From assembly GCA_030407085.1 (NCBI GenBank), contig CM059582.1, forward strand, positions 15,853,501-15,917,500: DNA of 64,000 bases, in the 5' to 3' direction. Source of the DNA: Trichopria drosophilae (Eukaryota > Arthropoda > Insecta > Hymenoptera > Diapriidae). The position numbers and the translations under genes were made by a program. The notes beneath the pieces are model-generated. The model made no database searches. It had not been told where the DNA came from and saw only the letters and a list, made by a program, of their open reading frames with translations. How positions within the stretch are numbered: position 1 is the stretch's first letter; each line of letters begins with the position of its first letter. Below are positions 1 through 12,774 of the stretch, piece after piece.

Positions 1-1550
1 ATCGCGCGTTAGACGCCATGTGCCTCCCACCCTCTCTCATCAAAGGCGGGGAAGTGTTGAGGTCCGTTGGGTACTATAGAGCCGTTTCCCCTTCTTCTCC
101 CTGTCTCTTCAACCGCGGAGAGGGAGAATAGTGTCTAGAGCGGGGAGTACATTGAGCTTCGAGCGATATCGTCCGGATTACTTCATCGTGTATTTCGATT
201 GATACTAATTGTCTAGCTTTTGCAGTTTTGCTGTTCTTTCACAACTTTCTGACTCTGTAAAAGCATGCAGTTACCTCCAACAGCTTGATTTTGTGCTGTT
301 TAGTAACGGCGTACTTAGAAAGTTGTGAAACAAAAGCATGATGTCAAACCTTGATCCAAAACCTAGAAATCTCTTTCCACACATACAATTTATGCCATGA
401 TGAATTGTCTAAATAATATTTTTTATTATAGTATTTTGTACTATGAGGAATAGTATCCCTTTTCAAATTATGGACTTTCCCATTAGGAACAAGTGGGATT
501 TCCGCTAGAAATGTGATAAAAACCTCTTTTTTCCCGGAGTGGGATGGGAGGAAACTCCTTTTTTTGTAAAACTGCACGTTTTATTGTTAGCTCTGCTGAT
601 GGTGACAGTGACAATCTAGAGATGACATCATTTCCTAACCCGGGTTAAAGCACTAATCGACAAGCTCGTGAATTCTCGTTAACGAAGTCCAGGAAAGTGT
701 GGTACGCCAATTTTATAGGGGAAGAAAATGAGTAGATAGCAGGAGAAGAAACGGCAAGAAATTGCGAAGGGATGCGACAAAAATACGTGGTCGTCGTCCA
801 CTCGGCGTCGCAGTGGGTGGCGTCGACGTGGGTCAACGAATTTCTCGGCGACTACGTCGCGCCGGATTAAAACCACTACACGTACCATAAATCCACTTTA
901 CTGCCATACTATAAATTCGCTGCATACACAGTTTCAATGGCTGAAAATTAAAACTGTTTTCTTTTACGCTGAATCGTTAATTTTCAGTAGTCGATAGACG
1001 AGAAATATACTTCCGCCAGGGGAGCTAACATTTCTTTTCAAAATATTTGAAACTGACATCATAAACCGTTACCGTAAAGCAATTTTAAAAAAAGGGTTTA
1101 ATGACTTGTGTTCTTATTTGAAATTCAAATAACCTGTTATGTAACAATTGCGTCATTTGTCGAAATACATGACTTTCGAGCGAAAACGTTTATTGACCTA
1201 TTTTGCAGTTGTTATCGCTGAAACTGATCGTACATCGTCCCAACGATGAATTACAACTGGACCATTTCTCTACAGATTTAGGTCACAAACATGCATCGAA
1301 ACGGAAACTTGTGAAACTAGACACTTGGCAAACTGGAAATTTACTAGCGTGAATTGTGTCACTCCATTTCTAAATGGAAATTCCGAAATGGACTTTAGAA
1401 TGTTGAAAAGTCCACTAAAATTTATGCTAAATAACTTTATTATTTGTTTATCTGTCAATATTTGGAACTGTCAGCCTCCGCTTACTTTAATATTCAGAGT
1501 CGATCGTTATTATAACTTCATCCATTATTTTAAAGCCCCCGAGTAAAAAA
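1..1550. other. GC-richer edge, no supported gene
   Basis: The first 180 bases and 600-880 are richer in G+C and CpG than the flanks, which is the pattern of islands near exons or promoters in AT-rich insect genomes. Both strands have short open frames at 645-888, but no start, splice signals or recognisable motif supports any of them. The rest is plain AT-rich sequence. Confidence 0.5.
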
Positions 1551-1689
1551 AAATGATGTCCAATATGTGTCTCTGAAGTGTTTTTGCAGACATGTCGCAC
1601 AAGTATGCCTAGTGAGACTAGTAGACACATCCGAGACACTTCATCCATTATTAGATGCGGGACTTGTCCAACACCATGTCAACGCTTCT

Positions 1690-1821
1690 AAGGCATCTCC
1701 AAAACGACATTTTATATACTTTCATGACATCTACAGAAGGTCTCCTGCACACTTCTGGGATGTTTCCAGGAAACCTCTCGGACACATACGAGACACATCC
1801 AGAATTCTTCTAGAAGACATT
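1690..1821. repeat. Degenerate 33-bp minisatellite
   Basis: Four consecutive 33-base units can be aligned (1690-1722, 1723-1755, 1756-1788, 1789-1821). They share a core like GACAT.TCCAGAA...CT and differ at many positions. Weaker units seem to continue upstream to about 1560. Because 33 is a multiple of three, the plus strand is open for 85 codons and the translated units repeat every 11 residues (for example WDVSRKPLGHI then RDTSRILLEDI). The open frame is more simply explained by the repeat than by a gene. Confidence 0.6.
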
Positions 1822-2211
1822 TAGGACAAAACCGAAATATTTTCAGAACATTTTCTAAAACCAGATGAGACTGCAAACGCAGTCGAAAATAGGATGTCAT
1901 GAAACACTAACTCCTAACTGGATAAAATTTGAGTAAAATTTGCTATAAATATTTGCATAATATAGAATGGTTATATGGCAAAAACTGATTGGCTAGAGAA
2001 GTGCTCCAAGTTCTAGACGCGACAGTCGTTGGGATAACAGCAAGCAAATTACTTGTCTAGACCAATTTCTCGACTGGCCATTAAATAGGTTGCTCTACCC
2101 AAGTGGTGCTTATATATATGCATTTCAGAACTTCTGATGCACTGGTACATAATGCATTTTGACCAAAGTTCTTTTAATTTACTTCTCTATTAAATTATCA
2201 GGATACATTAA

Positions 2212-3055
2212 TTAAAGTTCACACCAAAAGGCTGATGGCAAGATATGCAGTTTTAACTTCAAATCAGCAGGATCTACGAAAGAAAAGTGAAAAGAAGAGA
2301 GGAAAACGAGGGTTGAAAAGCAATGCTGGAAACAAAGGATAGGCAGCGGGGTAACAAAAAACGAAAGTGAAGGGCGGTGAAATAGAGGATGCAAGTTGCA
2401 GAAGTTATGACACTGCATAAAGTTGATCATAAAAGGCCTATAGAATTACCCATATCAACGCAGCATCATAAAAGAGAAATGAATATAACCTGGAAGTAAT
2501 ATTCTCCTAATTTTTTTGAAATTACAAATTCCAAAATAGCTTATTGTATTTAGGATATAATTAAATTATATCTCAATCCGATATCTCGAGAAATGCTGGT
2601 ATTAATAGAGTATATTCGGGAAGAAATCTCACAGATTATTCGAGCGGAATTCAGTGGCGTCATTCGGTTTGCAAGCACGGGAGTGTTTCGACACGGGGAA
2701 ATGCGCCATGGAAACGGCACGCTGCGTCACCGTTCGATACGGTGCCCCATAATACACGTGATTCTCAGTGCTGTTTCCCGTCCTCCCTTGGGTGGAGGCG
2801 AGAACGAGACGAAGCTGTGTCTTCCTCCCTTCCGGCTTGGCGGTTGGTAAACAACGCGTCAACACCTCCTGCCTTCAGCAGTTCGTCAATGAGACACGGG
2901 ATCCGAGGCGAAACCGCCGTCGCGCGCTTCGCCAACCTCCGGCAATTTGCAGGCATTCGCCTCCGCTTCTGGCACTTACCTCCGCTGAAGTCAATTATGC
3001 ATTCCGAAAGCCCTCCGATAAGGGACGTGCTTCGCATTGCACCTAGATCGACCAT
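2212..3055 (-). CDS. Candidate two-exon small gene (45 aa), unrecognised
   Basis: On the minus strand an ATG at 3055 opens a frame that reaches a consensus donor, GAG|GTAAGT, after position 2980. A strong acceptor lies at 2275-2274 (a long pyrimidine tract ending TTTCGTAG). Joining exon 3055-2980 (76 nt) to exon 2273-2212 (62 nt) keeps the frame and gives 45 codons plus TAA: MVDLGAMRS... at the start, ...PSAFWCEL at the end. A stop lies in frame just before the ATG. Exon 1 sits in a CpG-rich island (about 2640-3060), as expected near an insect promoter. No family is recognised. It could also be the 5' part of a noncoding RNA, or chance. Unspliced, the frame runs on for 96 codons through the donor; the splice signals make the short form more likely. 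Confidence 0.35.
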
Positions 3056-3099
3056 TCTTACAGCTCCTTAATAGTTTCATTTTTTTCTAATTACTCTGA

Positions 3100-6000
3100 T
3101 GATAAGGGAATTTATTGTGTTTCCTGGGTGATAGGAACAAACTGGGAATTCCAAAATACTTCCTAACCCGAAGTAAAAGTTTCGAATCTAAATTACGTCT
3201 TGGAGTTGAAAAAAAAACTTGCTTGGGATGACTCATCCAAGTTCCAGGCAAGAAATTGGTTTGGACAAGTGACAAATAGATTAGTTCAACTTTATGCAAC
3301 TATTTTCGTGCTGTATACAAAAACTGTGTGTTAGTTTTCCTAATCCATTTCGACTCTAGGATCTCAGAGTATAGCAAGATCTCCCTTGATGGGATGGGTC
3401 GGTTCTCGGCTCAACCTCTTAATGGGCCGCATGAGGAAGGGTATCGTCCCCCTTCTACTGCAGCGTTCACCGCTGCGCCAGTGTACTACGCACATGCGCG
3501 ACCTTACATATGCACATGAGTGGGAGGTCGGGGAGGCACGAGTTCGCCCAAAAATAGAACGGCATCTGGCCGCTCAACAGAATGATTCATTAAAGAGAAA
3601 GCCCATCAAGGGAGATCTTACTGTATATAAATACCCGGTATATTTGCCTACTCGGTTCCTTGCCTTCCCCTCCCGACCCGTTATATTTTCCAAAAGAAGC
3701 GGATCGCCGCTTCTCCCACTCCCTTCAGTCGCATTATGTTCATGACGTCATAGCAGGCCCTTCGTGAGGCCCCAGTCCGCAAGGTGGGCGAAAAGAGAGC
3801 GTTGACGGATGATTATAACCAGACGGAACCAGGAAAATACAGTAGTACCTCTCCTAATTCACGTTACTTCTGTAACCCTACCAAGGCACGTTTTTTCTCC
3901 TCCAACGCTCCAAGTTTGCCTTCGTGCATGCGTGAGCCCTGCATTTTGTTTCTTTCCCTCTCACTGTAGTCGTGTGAAAGATATTGGAATGAGGAAAGGA
4001 ACGGCGGAGAAATTGTGAATTTGGACAGGTAATATTCCTGAGTTAGGCAGGGGAGTGAATTAGAACGAGATGAATTAGGACAGAGACTACTGTATGCTGG
4101 GACGTAAATATAGCGAGATGCAATTATACCGGGACGCTACTGCAGTTAGATAGGTAATTGTTACGTAACCCTAGCCAAGTCGTTTTTCCATGTGAATTTG
4201 TAGGTTCTTTTCATGGTGATTGCAACAACTGGTCATTGTACTCATTACATAATGATTGTAAATATTTTTAAGAACTACAGGACTTCTAAATTCGCGGGAC
4301 CTAATTATGTGGGGCTTATAAATACCTCCTATCCCTTGTGTTTGGTAGCGTACCCCTTCAATCAAGATCGATATCCGAACCCTGAGTTGAAAGACAAGTC
4401 CAAAGGTCCTTAGAAGTTCTAAAGATAGAAGTACCAAGGTTCTACTGTACTGCTAACGACTACTCCTACAACTCCAACTACGATTTAAGAAAGAAACCTC
4501 TTTTTATTTTTCAGTTTAAGCAGTTAATAGATACGGACAAAACGAATGGAAACTTAGGCATAGTTACTTCAAGAATATAGCTGCGGTAAGTTAGACCTAC
4601 CAATACAGTGTATAAATCAATTTCAATCCAAGAAATTGAAACACAAGTTATATATATAGTCAAGAAATTGGTCTGGACAAAAAAGTAATAATAAGTGATT
4701 AATCGCAACTATTTTGGACTCTACAGAGTTATGTGCTAGAGTCCACGATCAATTTAAACTATAGCAGCTCACAGAATCAACAGAATAGTTGGAGAACGAA
4801 TCTTTTTGTTAACCTAAGACGTTTTTCCCAGTAGATGCATAGATGCTCTTGAGATTAATTGGAATATTTGTTCTATCTACGATTTTTCACAATTTAGCAG
4901 AGAAATTGCTTCGTGTTTTCCATTTACATCAATAAATAAAAATAGGAAAAGCGACTAGGGCAACTGATCTAAACTCCATTCAAGAAATTAGTCTGGATTT
5001 TTAACGAATTGGTTAGTCAAACTAATCGTAACTATTATCATTCACCATACAACTGTGCATTATATTCACCAATCAAATTAGAGTTCAAGAGCTCAGAGTA
5101 TTAGAAGAATAGCTGAGGAACTCATTTTCCTTTATCCCAACCAAATCGTCTTCATGATAATTGGACCATTCGCTACCTCTACGACTCGTTCCAAGTATCC
5201 TAGTATGACTTGAGAGAGAAACGCCACTAATCGGAGCTGCTTCCGTACTATTGACAACTACAGTGTAATTTTCCTAAATAATTTACGGGCTCAAAGCACT
5301 GAAAAATATTTGGGAAACTGATTTTACCTTCAACCTAACCAAGGAACTTTTCCATATGTATCGCAAATTATTTTGATAATGATTGCAACAGTTGGTACTC
5401 ATTACATGAAGATTATAACATTTGCTACTTCTAACGACTTCTTCTACGACTACAACTACCATTCGAATAAAGAAATCTCCTTTTATTTTCCACTTTGATC
5501 AGTTAATATGCACGGACAAAACGAATGCAGAAACTAGCGCATTGCTATTTCAAGAAAATAGCTGCTCAAGATTTGGGAATACTAGTTCCAGTGAAGAAAT
5601 TGGCCTGCGCAATGAATTCATGCAACTATTTAGTACTGTATACAACAATGTGTTCGTTTCCGTAATCAATTTAGACTATAACAGTGCACAGCATCGTAAG
5701 AGCAGTTGGAGAATTAATCTTTTCGTTAACATAAGTAATTTTTCCATGTGAATTCATAGATGATCTTCATCATAATTACAAACTTTGCTCCCTCTACAAC
5801 TCGTCTAACGACTCCTAATATGATTCAAGCAAGAAACACCCTATTGTTTTCCATCTTGGCTGACAAATAATGACTGGGACTGCATGGAATGCGGAAGTTC
5901 TCGGGTTCTTCCTAGGTTCTCTTTGTGATAAATATAACATTAAAACTCCTGAACCTATGCTTGGTTCTGAATTTTACAGGTTTTAAGCATTTAAATCGTA

Positions 6001-6250
6001 AGGTGAGATTTTGTTTAACTACGATTAAAGAGACAAACTCCCTCCCTTTTTTCCATTTTAACCAATTAATGGGTACACTGGGAAAGTGACTAGGACTTCT
6101 CTAGACTCTCTGTTAAGTGATATGGTTAGTCAAACTTACTAACTAGTATTTCCATACTCCACTACTACGTATTAGTTTTTCCAATATATTTATAGCCCAG
6201 AAACTAACTAAATGAATAGTCGAGTATCTAAAATGGTAATGAATTTACTG
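3100..6250. repeat. Degenerate tandem array, units roughly 0.3-0.6 kb
   Basis: Several landmarks recur in the same order. A CAAGAAATTGGTCTGGAC-like string occurs near 3249, 4662, 4979 and 5596. A TTTTTCCATGTGAATTCATAG-like string followed by ATGATTGCAAC occurs near 4182, 4820, 5345 and 5738. A CAGTTAATA..CGGACAAAACGAATG string occurs near 4520 and 5500. Units are strongly diverged and unevenly spaced, so this is an old tandem duplication with insertions. The open frame at 5422-5751 falls inside a unit and has no other support. Confidence 0.55.
3636..4150 (+). repeat. GC-rich interspersed repeat, copy 1
   Basis: Bases 3636-3802 (GGTATATTT.CC.ACTCGGTTCC through GCAAGGTGGGCGAAAAGAGAGC) match the reverse complement of about 58640-58805. 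After a gap of some 280 bases the match resumes at about 4083-4135 (CTGGGACGTAAATATA...). Copy 1 therefore contains about 280 bases absent from the 58.6-kb copy, or that copy lost them. It is far richer in GC than its surroundings and breaks the tandem array around it. Open frames here (3386-3745, 3784-4018) are not supported. No transposase or tRNA signature was seen. Confidence 0.6.
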
Positions 6251-6364
6251 CAACCAAAATTATTGTTGCATCTAGTAAGGTAAAGACTATGTAATAATAT
6301 TAAAAACGACACTCAAGGTAAAATCCACTATTTAATTCTTTATTGAATATTTATTTGTTATTAT

Positions 6365-6640
6365 TATTTAATGGGCGGAATCACCCTTTGTACAGAGTTT
6401 CTACATGTAGTCAATTGTAATCTTTGTGAGAGATGCAGATAGTCTTAAAAGATGGCGCCATACTTCACATTTGTGTACTAAATGTAGGAACTGCAGAAAC
6501 CTACACCACATACAGCAGCGGTCATGAGTCGATTTTCGTCAGATAAACAATATTTTCGAAACGTAAACAAACAATGTGGCTCGTCTTGCCAACATCGAGC
6601 TGCTGCTTGAAAACGAAATCGAAACCGCCTGAAATATTAT
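6365..6640 (-). mobile_element. SINE copy lacking its tRNA head
   Basis: This stretch aligns with the body of the SINE at 14341-14716: it shares ACAATATTTTCGAAACGTAA, then ACAAACAATGTGGCTCG, GCGGTCATGAGT and GATGGCG.CATAC.TCACATTTGT blocks. The tRNA-like head seen at the other copy is missing, so this is a 5'-truncated or older copy in the same orientation (minus strand). Confidence 0.7.
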
Positions 6641-6670
6641 TCCAGTTATGTCATTAATTTAGTAGATGAA

Positions 6671-6810
6671 TAATAAAGATATTAGTAAGGGTTCGGCTTT
6701 GTCCTACAAAGTTGGTTGCTGTTGGTTTTCCTCTTGTGTCCTAAATAGAGGAAAACCAACAGCAACCAACTTTGTAGGACAAAGCCGAACCCTTACTAAT
6801 ATCTTTATTA
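6671..6810. repeat. Perfect 64-bp-arm hairpin
   Basis: The left arm 6671-6734 and right arm 6747-6810 are exact reverse complements over 64 bases, with a 12-base loop (TGTGTCCTAAAT). The arms begin TAATAAAGATATTAGTAAGG. The segment 6671-6840 is flanked by the direct repeat TTAGTAGATGAA (6659-6670 and 6841-6852), like a 12-bp target duplication. Perfect arms in otherwise decayed DNA mean the inversion is recent, functionally constrained, or an assembly artefact. Any transcript would make a 64-bp double-stranded stem. Confidence 0.95.
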
Positions 6811-6859
6811 TATATACTTCTACATAAAAACACCGTGTAATTAGTAGATGAAGTCTTTA

Positions 6860-9800
6860 TGAAATTTTCAGGGGTATCCATATTTTATCTTCCATACACC
6901 AAATTCTTTAATTTAAAGAAGGCATCCCAGAAAAAATATAATGGTTTATTCATAGTACATCCACATTTAGCAAAAATTGCTTTTATTTTTTTTTCTATTT
7001 TCTTGCAACTCACCCATCGTACCATATACAAAATTCCAACGAGATATTGCCAAAGACAAAAGACTTTCTTTACATATCTTTTGTACTGAGTAAACTGCAG
7101 CATCTCAGGTCTAATACAGTCTAAATTTCTGTGTGTATTTGGATAGTCAATTGAGTAACCACCTATTTACAACGTGTTATTGTTCTATGAGATGTATTAT
7201 CTCTATTTCACCCAGCCATTCTTGTGACCCCTAAATAACCGAAGTCTGCTAACGTAGCCAAGAATGAAGGACTGCCAGGAATTTCGGCTGGAGTGAATAG
7301 GAATGCGTCCATGGTTTATAGTCATTCAGTATTCACATATCACATTGTGATAGTGTAATAAAAGATATATTAGACATAAAAAAGAAATTAAAAATTTGAA
7401 TGGAATAATGGAAAACTAGTATAACTAATTTCTAAATGCGCAAAAATTAAAACTTGGAAAGACAGAAAAGGGGAGGGAGATCCATTAAACCTCTCCGATT
7501 TAAATGAAATATTGCACAAAATTACTTATTTTACTAAAATAATCAAATACAACAAATTATCTTTACTATAATATTTTTTATATTTTTATGCCGATTATGG
7601 GTTACAAAATGCAACAGCGTACGAAATATAAAAAGACTGAATCGATTAAAACTGCAATTGAGTACGCGACGATCATAATGGCTTAACACCCCAAAATGTA
7701 AATTTCATTTGAGCTGTTCGTTACGGTTTTTATCAGAAGTCTTGAGCGCCTATTATACTTGCAAATCTGGTGCGTAAACTGACGTAACTCTATCATGAAA
7801 ATCTTCTGCTACGCTATTCACCTTTTAGTGCATCTTTTTGTCGAATTAGACCATTATTATTATTTGCATTTAGAACGTATTTATTATGAGAATTTCAAGA
7901 AACATTATTTTTAAGGTGCTTTTAACTTCTTAAATACATTTTTTGTGGGAGACAAATTAAGGAGTAGAAAAATTGCATGAATAGCTTATAAATTAAAGCA
8001 TTTGCAGTGACAAGCTTGTTTTATAATAGTGTGGTTAGGTTATGTAAGTTTAGTTACAGTTCGATTTATTTTTTGTATCCCTTGCATGTACAGCGGTACT
8101 CATAGAATACCTCCTCGTTCTACTTAGTTTTCTTGAATTTTAACCTAGAATATGTACCCAATATATTGTACAGCAAATAGATTTCATAAACAAAATTATG
8201 AAAGACCATCTTGAAACTATTTGTTTAATTAAAATATCCTTTCGTCCTATTTTTACTATAGGTATATATATAACATTGTCACATAAATAATAACAAATAA
8301 TAAATAATAAAAAATACTTCGTCTAAATTCTATACACATTAATTAGTCCCCGTTCTATGTTATAGCACCCAAAGCTATAGCATTCTCTAAAGTTTTACAT
8401 TTGCCTTATTCAAAGTTATACTTAGCTTTCGTTTGTCCCCACCATATCGTTTCGTTGCGCTTCGCGACGTTATTCGGTAGGGATCGGGAAAGATTGGAAT
8501 GCTTCGGTTACACCTACACTCGCCGAAGAGGGAGTAGTAATGGGCGTGGCTTCGGATATAATTTAGGGCAACCTGAAATGATTCATCGTCTTTAGCATTT
8601 TCTAAAATATGAATTGAAGGATTTAAATTGTCCTTTTTTTGTTTAATATACAAAATTATTATAGTACACATAGTTTAAGGAATTATTATTTATAGTGTGT
8701 GATTTCACTTACGGGTTTGCATGCCATCTACCGGTTGCTTCAAAAGCGGGCCAAACATAAAGGACATTTTGATTGCCTTTTAGATTTCAGATACTTAAAC
8801 TACAAAAAACACAATGATATTTCAACGAGTATTTAGTCATTTCGTATTACACATATATATATCAAAAATTCATATTCGTCGATTTCACCAATAGAATTAA
8901 TTATTCATAACAATAAAAATAAAAGCCATACCTCCATTATTTTCTATTCATGTTTTTGTTCTCCGGGGTCAGTAATGTTTTCGTAACCCTTTCAAATTAT
9001 TTTACATAACATTTTCCAGTTTGACATAAAATATGGTTATTACGAATGAATATGAATAGCGTGCAGCTAACTAATTTAATAAACTCGTATGAAATCTCCA
9101 CATTTATTAAATGGATGTTTATTGTAATCAGTAAAAGCATTCGAAAATCGTATTTTATATAAATATTTCCACTGACCTCTTGCAGCGTTCGATGATTTTA
9201 ATAACAAAAATAAAAACGCAGGGATGGCCCATGCATATTTAATGAATAAATGGCTTACGGCTCTGACAACTATAGTACATTACGGAGACGCACTATGACA
9301 CGAAGAGAATAAATTACTCTATGCAGGAGCTCCCTTCTGGCAACCCTGCAAAAATGTTATACTATTAATTCGACACTCTAGAAATGTTGTTTCGTCAAAA
9401 ACGTTGACACTTAGGGTTTGATACACGAGTATTCAATCTTTGTTAAAATGAAAATAATGATTCGAAAACTATTATTTATTTAAGAGAAATTTGGAGAAAA
9501 CGTAATAAAAACTTATAGCTTTATTATCATTGTTATTATCATGTGATATTAAAAATAAACTTTCGGATATTTTATATTATGGTTTTTAAAATTTATGATT
9601 ACGAACATAAAACTTCAGACTCTTGACAAAGTTTCTCCGATTTAGTACGAATCGTTACTTTTGGTCTCGCCATAATAGGATCCTGATGTCGATCCGCAGT
9701 GGCCAGGCCATGAGGCCTAACCATAGTAGAATACTTTTGGTCTCTCTCCATTACTCTTCAACGCGCTCGGGTGACGATAGATGTCTCTGACTTCTTCTTT

Positions 9801-10865
9801 TTTGCGCAACTTACAAGATTTTTGCGTTTGTGTTTGTGTTGCAATAAGAATTGAATTTCATGAGATGTGGATCGGAATGGATTGAAAATTACATCAATCA
9901 AATTTCGAAATGGTTACTCGTATTTTTCGGAAGATAAAGTGTCAAAGTCGCTTTTTCCATGAATTGAAGATATTTTTAATTGCCATCGAAAATTTATCAT
10001 TTGCTTGAAACGAGCTTTGTGCACCCGACATCAACACGCTTTTTTTTTAATCATTTTGAAAAAGTTTCGATTAACTTTTGGACAGCAAAATCCACCAATA
10101 TACTACTTTTTGTGTAATCGAACAAATAACTTTTCCGACGATTGGACACATTTATAGCAGCAATCATTTCTATTTTCGCCTCTCTTTTTATCCTTACGTT
10201 AAAGCGATAAAAGAGGCGAGACGGTTGCATCGAATTCTATTTAATAACTCACGATGCGTATTTCGCGCTGCATAGGGCTCGGATATTGCAACCAATAAGC
10301 GATACGTGTGAATTATTGCTAATCGCCAGGGCTCAGAGTGGCGCACAATGGGAAAAACCCGTAAACGACGAGCCGCGCCAATATATTCATCCCTGCATTA
10401 GTTCGACTGCTCAACGATCAACAAAATCCATGTAAATTATACTCGAACGTGAAAATTTTACCCCATCGAAAATGTGTCACGTCAATTTTAAACCCATTTT
10501 ACCGAACCGTTTGAAAATAACATCGGGAAAGAAAATTAAATAGAGGACGGAACTGTTTCATAATATCGTTTCGCAAATTATGTTGCGTTGAAAAAAGGTT
10601 AATAAAAGTGAACAAAAATGGGTAGAAATATAAAAATTAAAGAAAAATTCATGGAAAACAAAGCGGCTCTTAATTAATTGTATTATATTGATAAAAATTA
10701 CTGAAAGCTTTTCAAACACAAAGTAATACAGAAGTCACAATTGCAATAAAACAAATAATAGTAAATCGCACGTGTTGCGTACTATATTTTTTAATATTTT
10801 TCGAAGTTCGAAGATTTCACTGCAGGGCGCAAAATCGAGTTCTACTGCCGGAGTGTTAAAAAGTA
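6860..10865. other. AT-rich, no gene supported
   Basis: Mostly low-complexity AT-rich DNA. A GC-richer patch at 8400-8600 is open on both strands. On its minus strand an acceptor-like ATTTCAG precedes a frame in the 8387-8671 stretch, and a GTAAGT donor lies at 8704-8709, but they do not combine into a convincing exon. ACTTTTGGTCTC occurs twice near 9656-9750. I see no transposon ends here. Confidence 0.4.
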
Positions 10866-10870
10866 ATAAA

Positions 10871-12774
10871 TAAGTAGTAAATAAAAATTGAGAACCATGT
10901 ACCACGTACCTACTACACTAACTCTTGACCGAATCCATCTCAAATTATGCAGGTCGGCGGAGGACATGTCACCAATCTTAGTAGGATTGAAATATGTTAT
11001 TCTTTATGGAAAATAAGGGAACCCGTGTTTTTTTTTGTTTGTTTTAAGAATAATCAATATTTGAACTTTTTATTGATTTTTCAAATAATTTTAATCCAAT
11101 AATGCAAAATTAAATAATGTGTAAACTAAAAGTGCTGTTATTTTTGCATTACGTGATCTACATAGATAAAATTAACACATATTATAAAAAAGGTTTCACT
11201 CTGTAAAATCCCGTTAAAAATTTTGGAAAATATAATATATCCAAAGAGATAAAGCAATTTTTCGAGAAAACGAAATTATTTTTTTCTCAAAAACCCCACC
11301 TTTTTTTTTGCTAAAAAAATTATGATAAATGGTCACTGGTATGCTCTATTCTCCATAATTTTTTCACTTTCGGTTTTTTCGTTTTGACTTGGAAAAGAAA
11401 CATTTTATTTTTTTTTAACAGATATTCATTTTCAATGATTTACGGAGTTACCTCGTATATTGCATTGTACTGATAGTCTTTCCGAAGTTTCTTTGTGCAT
11501 AAACGAAAGATAATCTTCGTTTTTTTCGTACAATTTTCATTGTACAATTTCATAACTTTGTTTGTTTATTTTGCGTATGATTGTATATATCATCACGGTA
11601 AGCCTGAACCACTTTTAATTGCGAGTGCCATGGATATCGAATTTTCTAGCTAGAATTGATAATATGCAACAATACCAATGTAACATGACTAAAATTAAAA
11701 TATTTTAAAGGGTCCATTTAAAAAAAAATCGCGGTAAAGTATCAAAAAAACGTAGAATTGTTAAGTTCTTTTTATTTCCGACGAAAGTTGACCTCCAATC
11801 AAAACATATTTTATAGACAATTTAATAGATATTAAAAAGATCTTCAACTTTTGTTTAGACCATTGTTCACATCACCTCCAAATTCTCGAGATACATAAAT
11901 AACAACTTTTTTTGTTTTCAATTTTTTCTCGCGCGCAAAAAAATATTTTTTGGCTAAATTTGGAAGAAACTTGCCTTTCCGTATACCACATAAGGCATAA
12001 TTTTTTCATATAAAAATATTCGTTTGTCAATGTTATATTGAATTAAAAACGAAAAATTACCCCTAACTTTAACCCAACATTCTCACGTTAAACTTTTAGA
12101 TTTGTAAACGTTTTTGTATTGGATGTTGTTCGTTGAAATGTCTATTTTTAGGAAAGAAAAAGAGATAAATAAAAAACAAACTCGTAAAATGCGGAAACGT
12201 AACGTACTCAGAGACAAGACAATGGCGAAGAAATTTAAGAAAAACAATTGACTGTATTCTGCACTTTATTCACATTTATTTGCAATATCTATACATAAAT
12301 AATCATTTTGCAAACAAATTTTTAAAAAACTGTCTTTTAACCCTGGAATATGATTGAAAGTGAATATCTGTTAAAAAAAATAAAATATTTTTTTTTCGAG
12401 TCAAAACGAAAAACCGGAAGTGACAAAATTATGGCGAATAGAGCATATCAGTGACCATTTACCATAATTGTTTTAGAAAAAAAAATGAGGAGGTTTATGA
12501 GAAAAAAAATTATTTCATTTTTTCGAAAAATCGCTCTTTCTTTTGGAATATATTATATTTTCCAAAATTTGATTGAAAAATTGATAAAACGTGCAAATAT
12601 CGATTTTTCTTAAAACAAAAAAAAACAAGGGTTGCCTTATTTTCCATAAACAATAACATATTTCAATCCCACTAAGGTTTGTGATATGACCTTCACCGTC
12701 CTGCATGATTTGAGATGGATTCGATCTATTGTAACTTGTTTGGACATAATTTTTAATTTTAATTTTACTACTCT
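10871..12774. mobile_element. Foldback element, arms about 430-570 bp
   Basis: Bases 10871-11440 and 12351-12774 are diverged inverted repeats around a roughly 910-bp spacer. Clear anchors are GAATCCATCTCAAAT.ATGCAG, GGATTGAAATATGTTATT and TTTATGGAAAATAAGG on the left, with their complements at 12600-12725. The pairing continues through AAATGGTCACTG.TATGCTC and CGGTTTTTCGTTTTGACT to AACAGATATTCA. The left arm carries about 130 extra bases near 11080-11210. Both arms hold the same short open stretch starting MQ.G.GH.TNLS.IEICY, with several synonymous differences, hinting that the parent element encoded protein. Two inverted insertions of one element would look the same. Confidence 0.8.

Noticed and set aside
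2742..3071. Plus-strand ORFs of 85-109 codons
   Set aside because: They overlap the minus-strand exon with consensus splice signals and seem to be shadows of a CpG-rich island.
3386..3745. 119-codon plus-strand ORF
   Set aside because: It crosses into an interspersed GC-rich repeat also found at 58.6 kb and has no splice or motif support.
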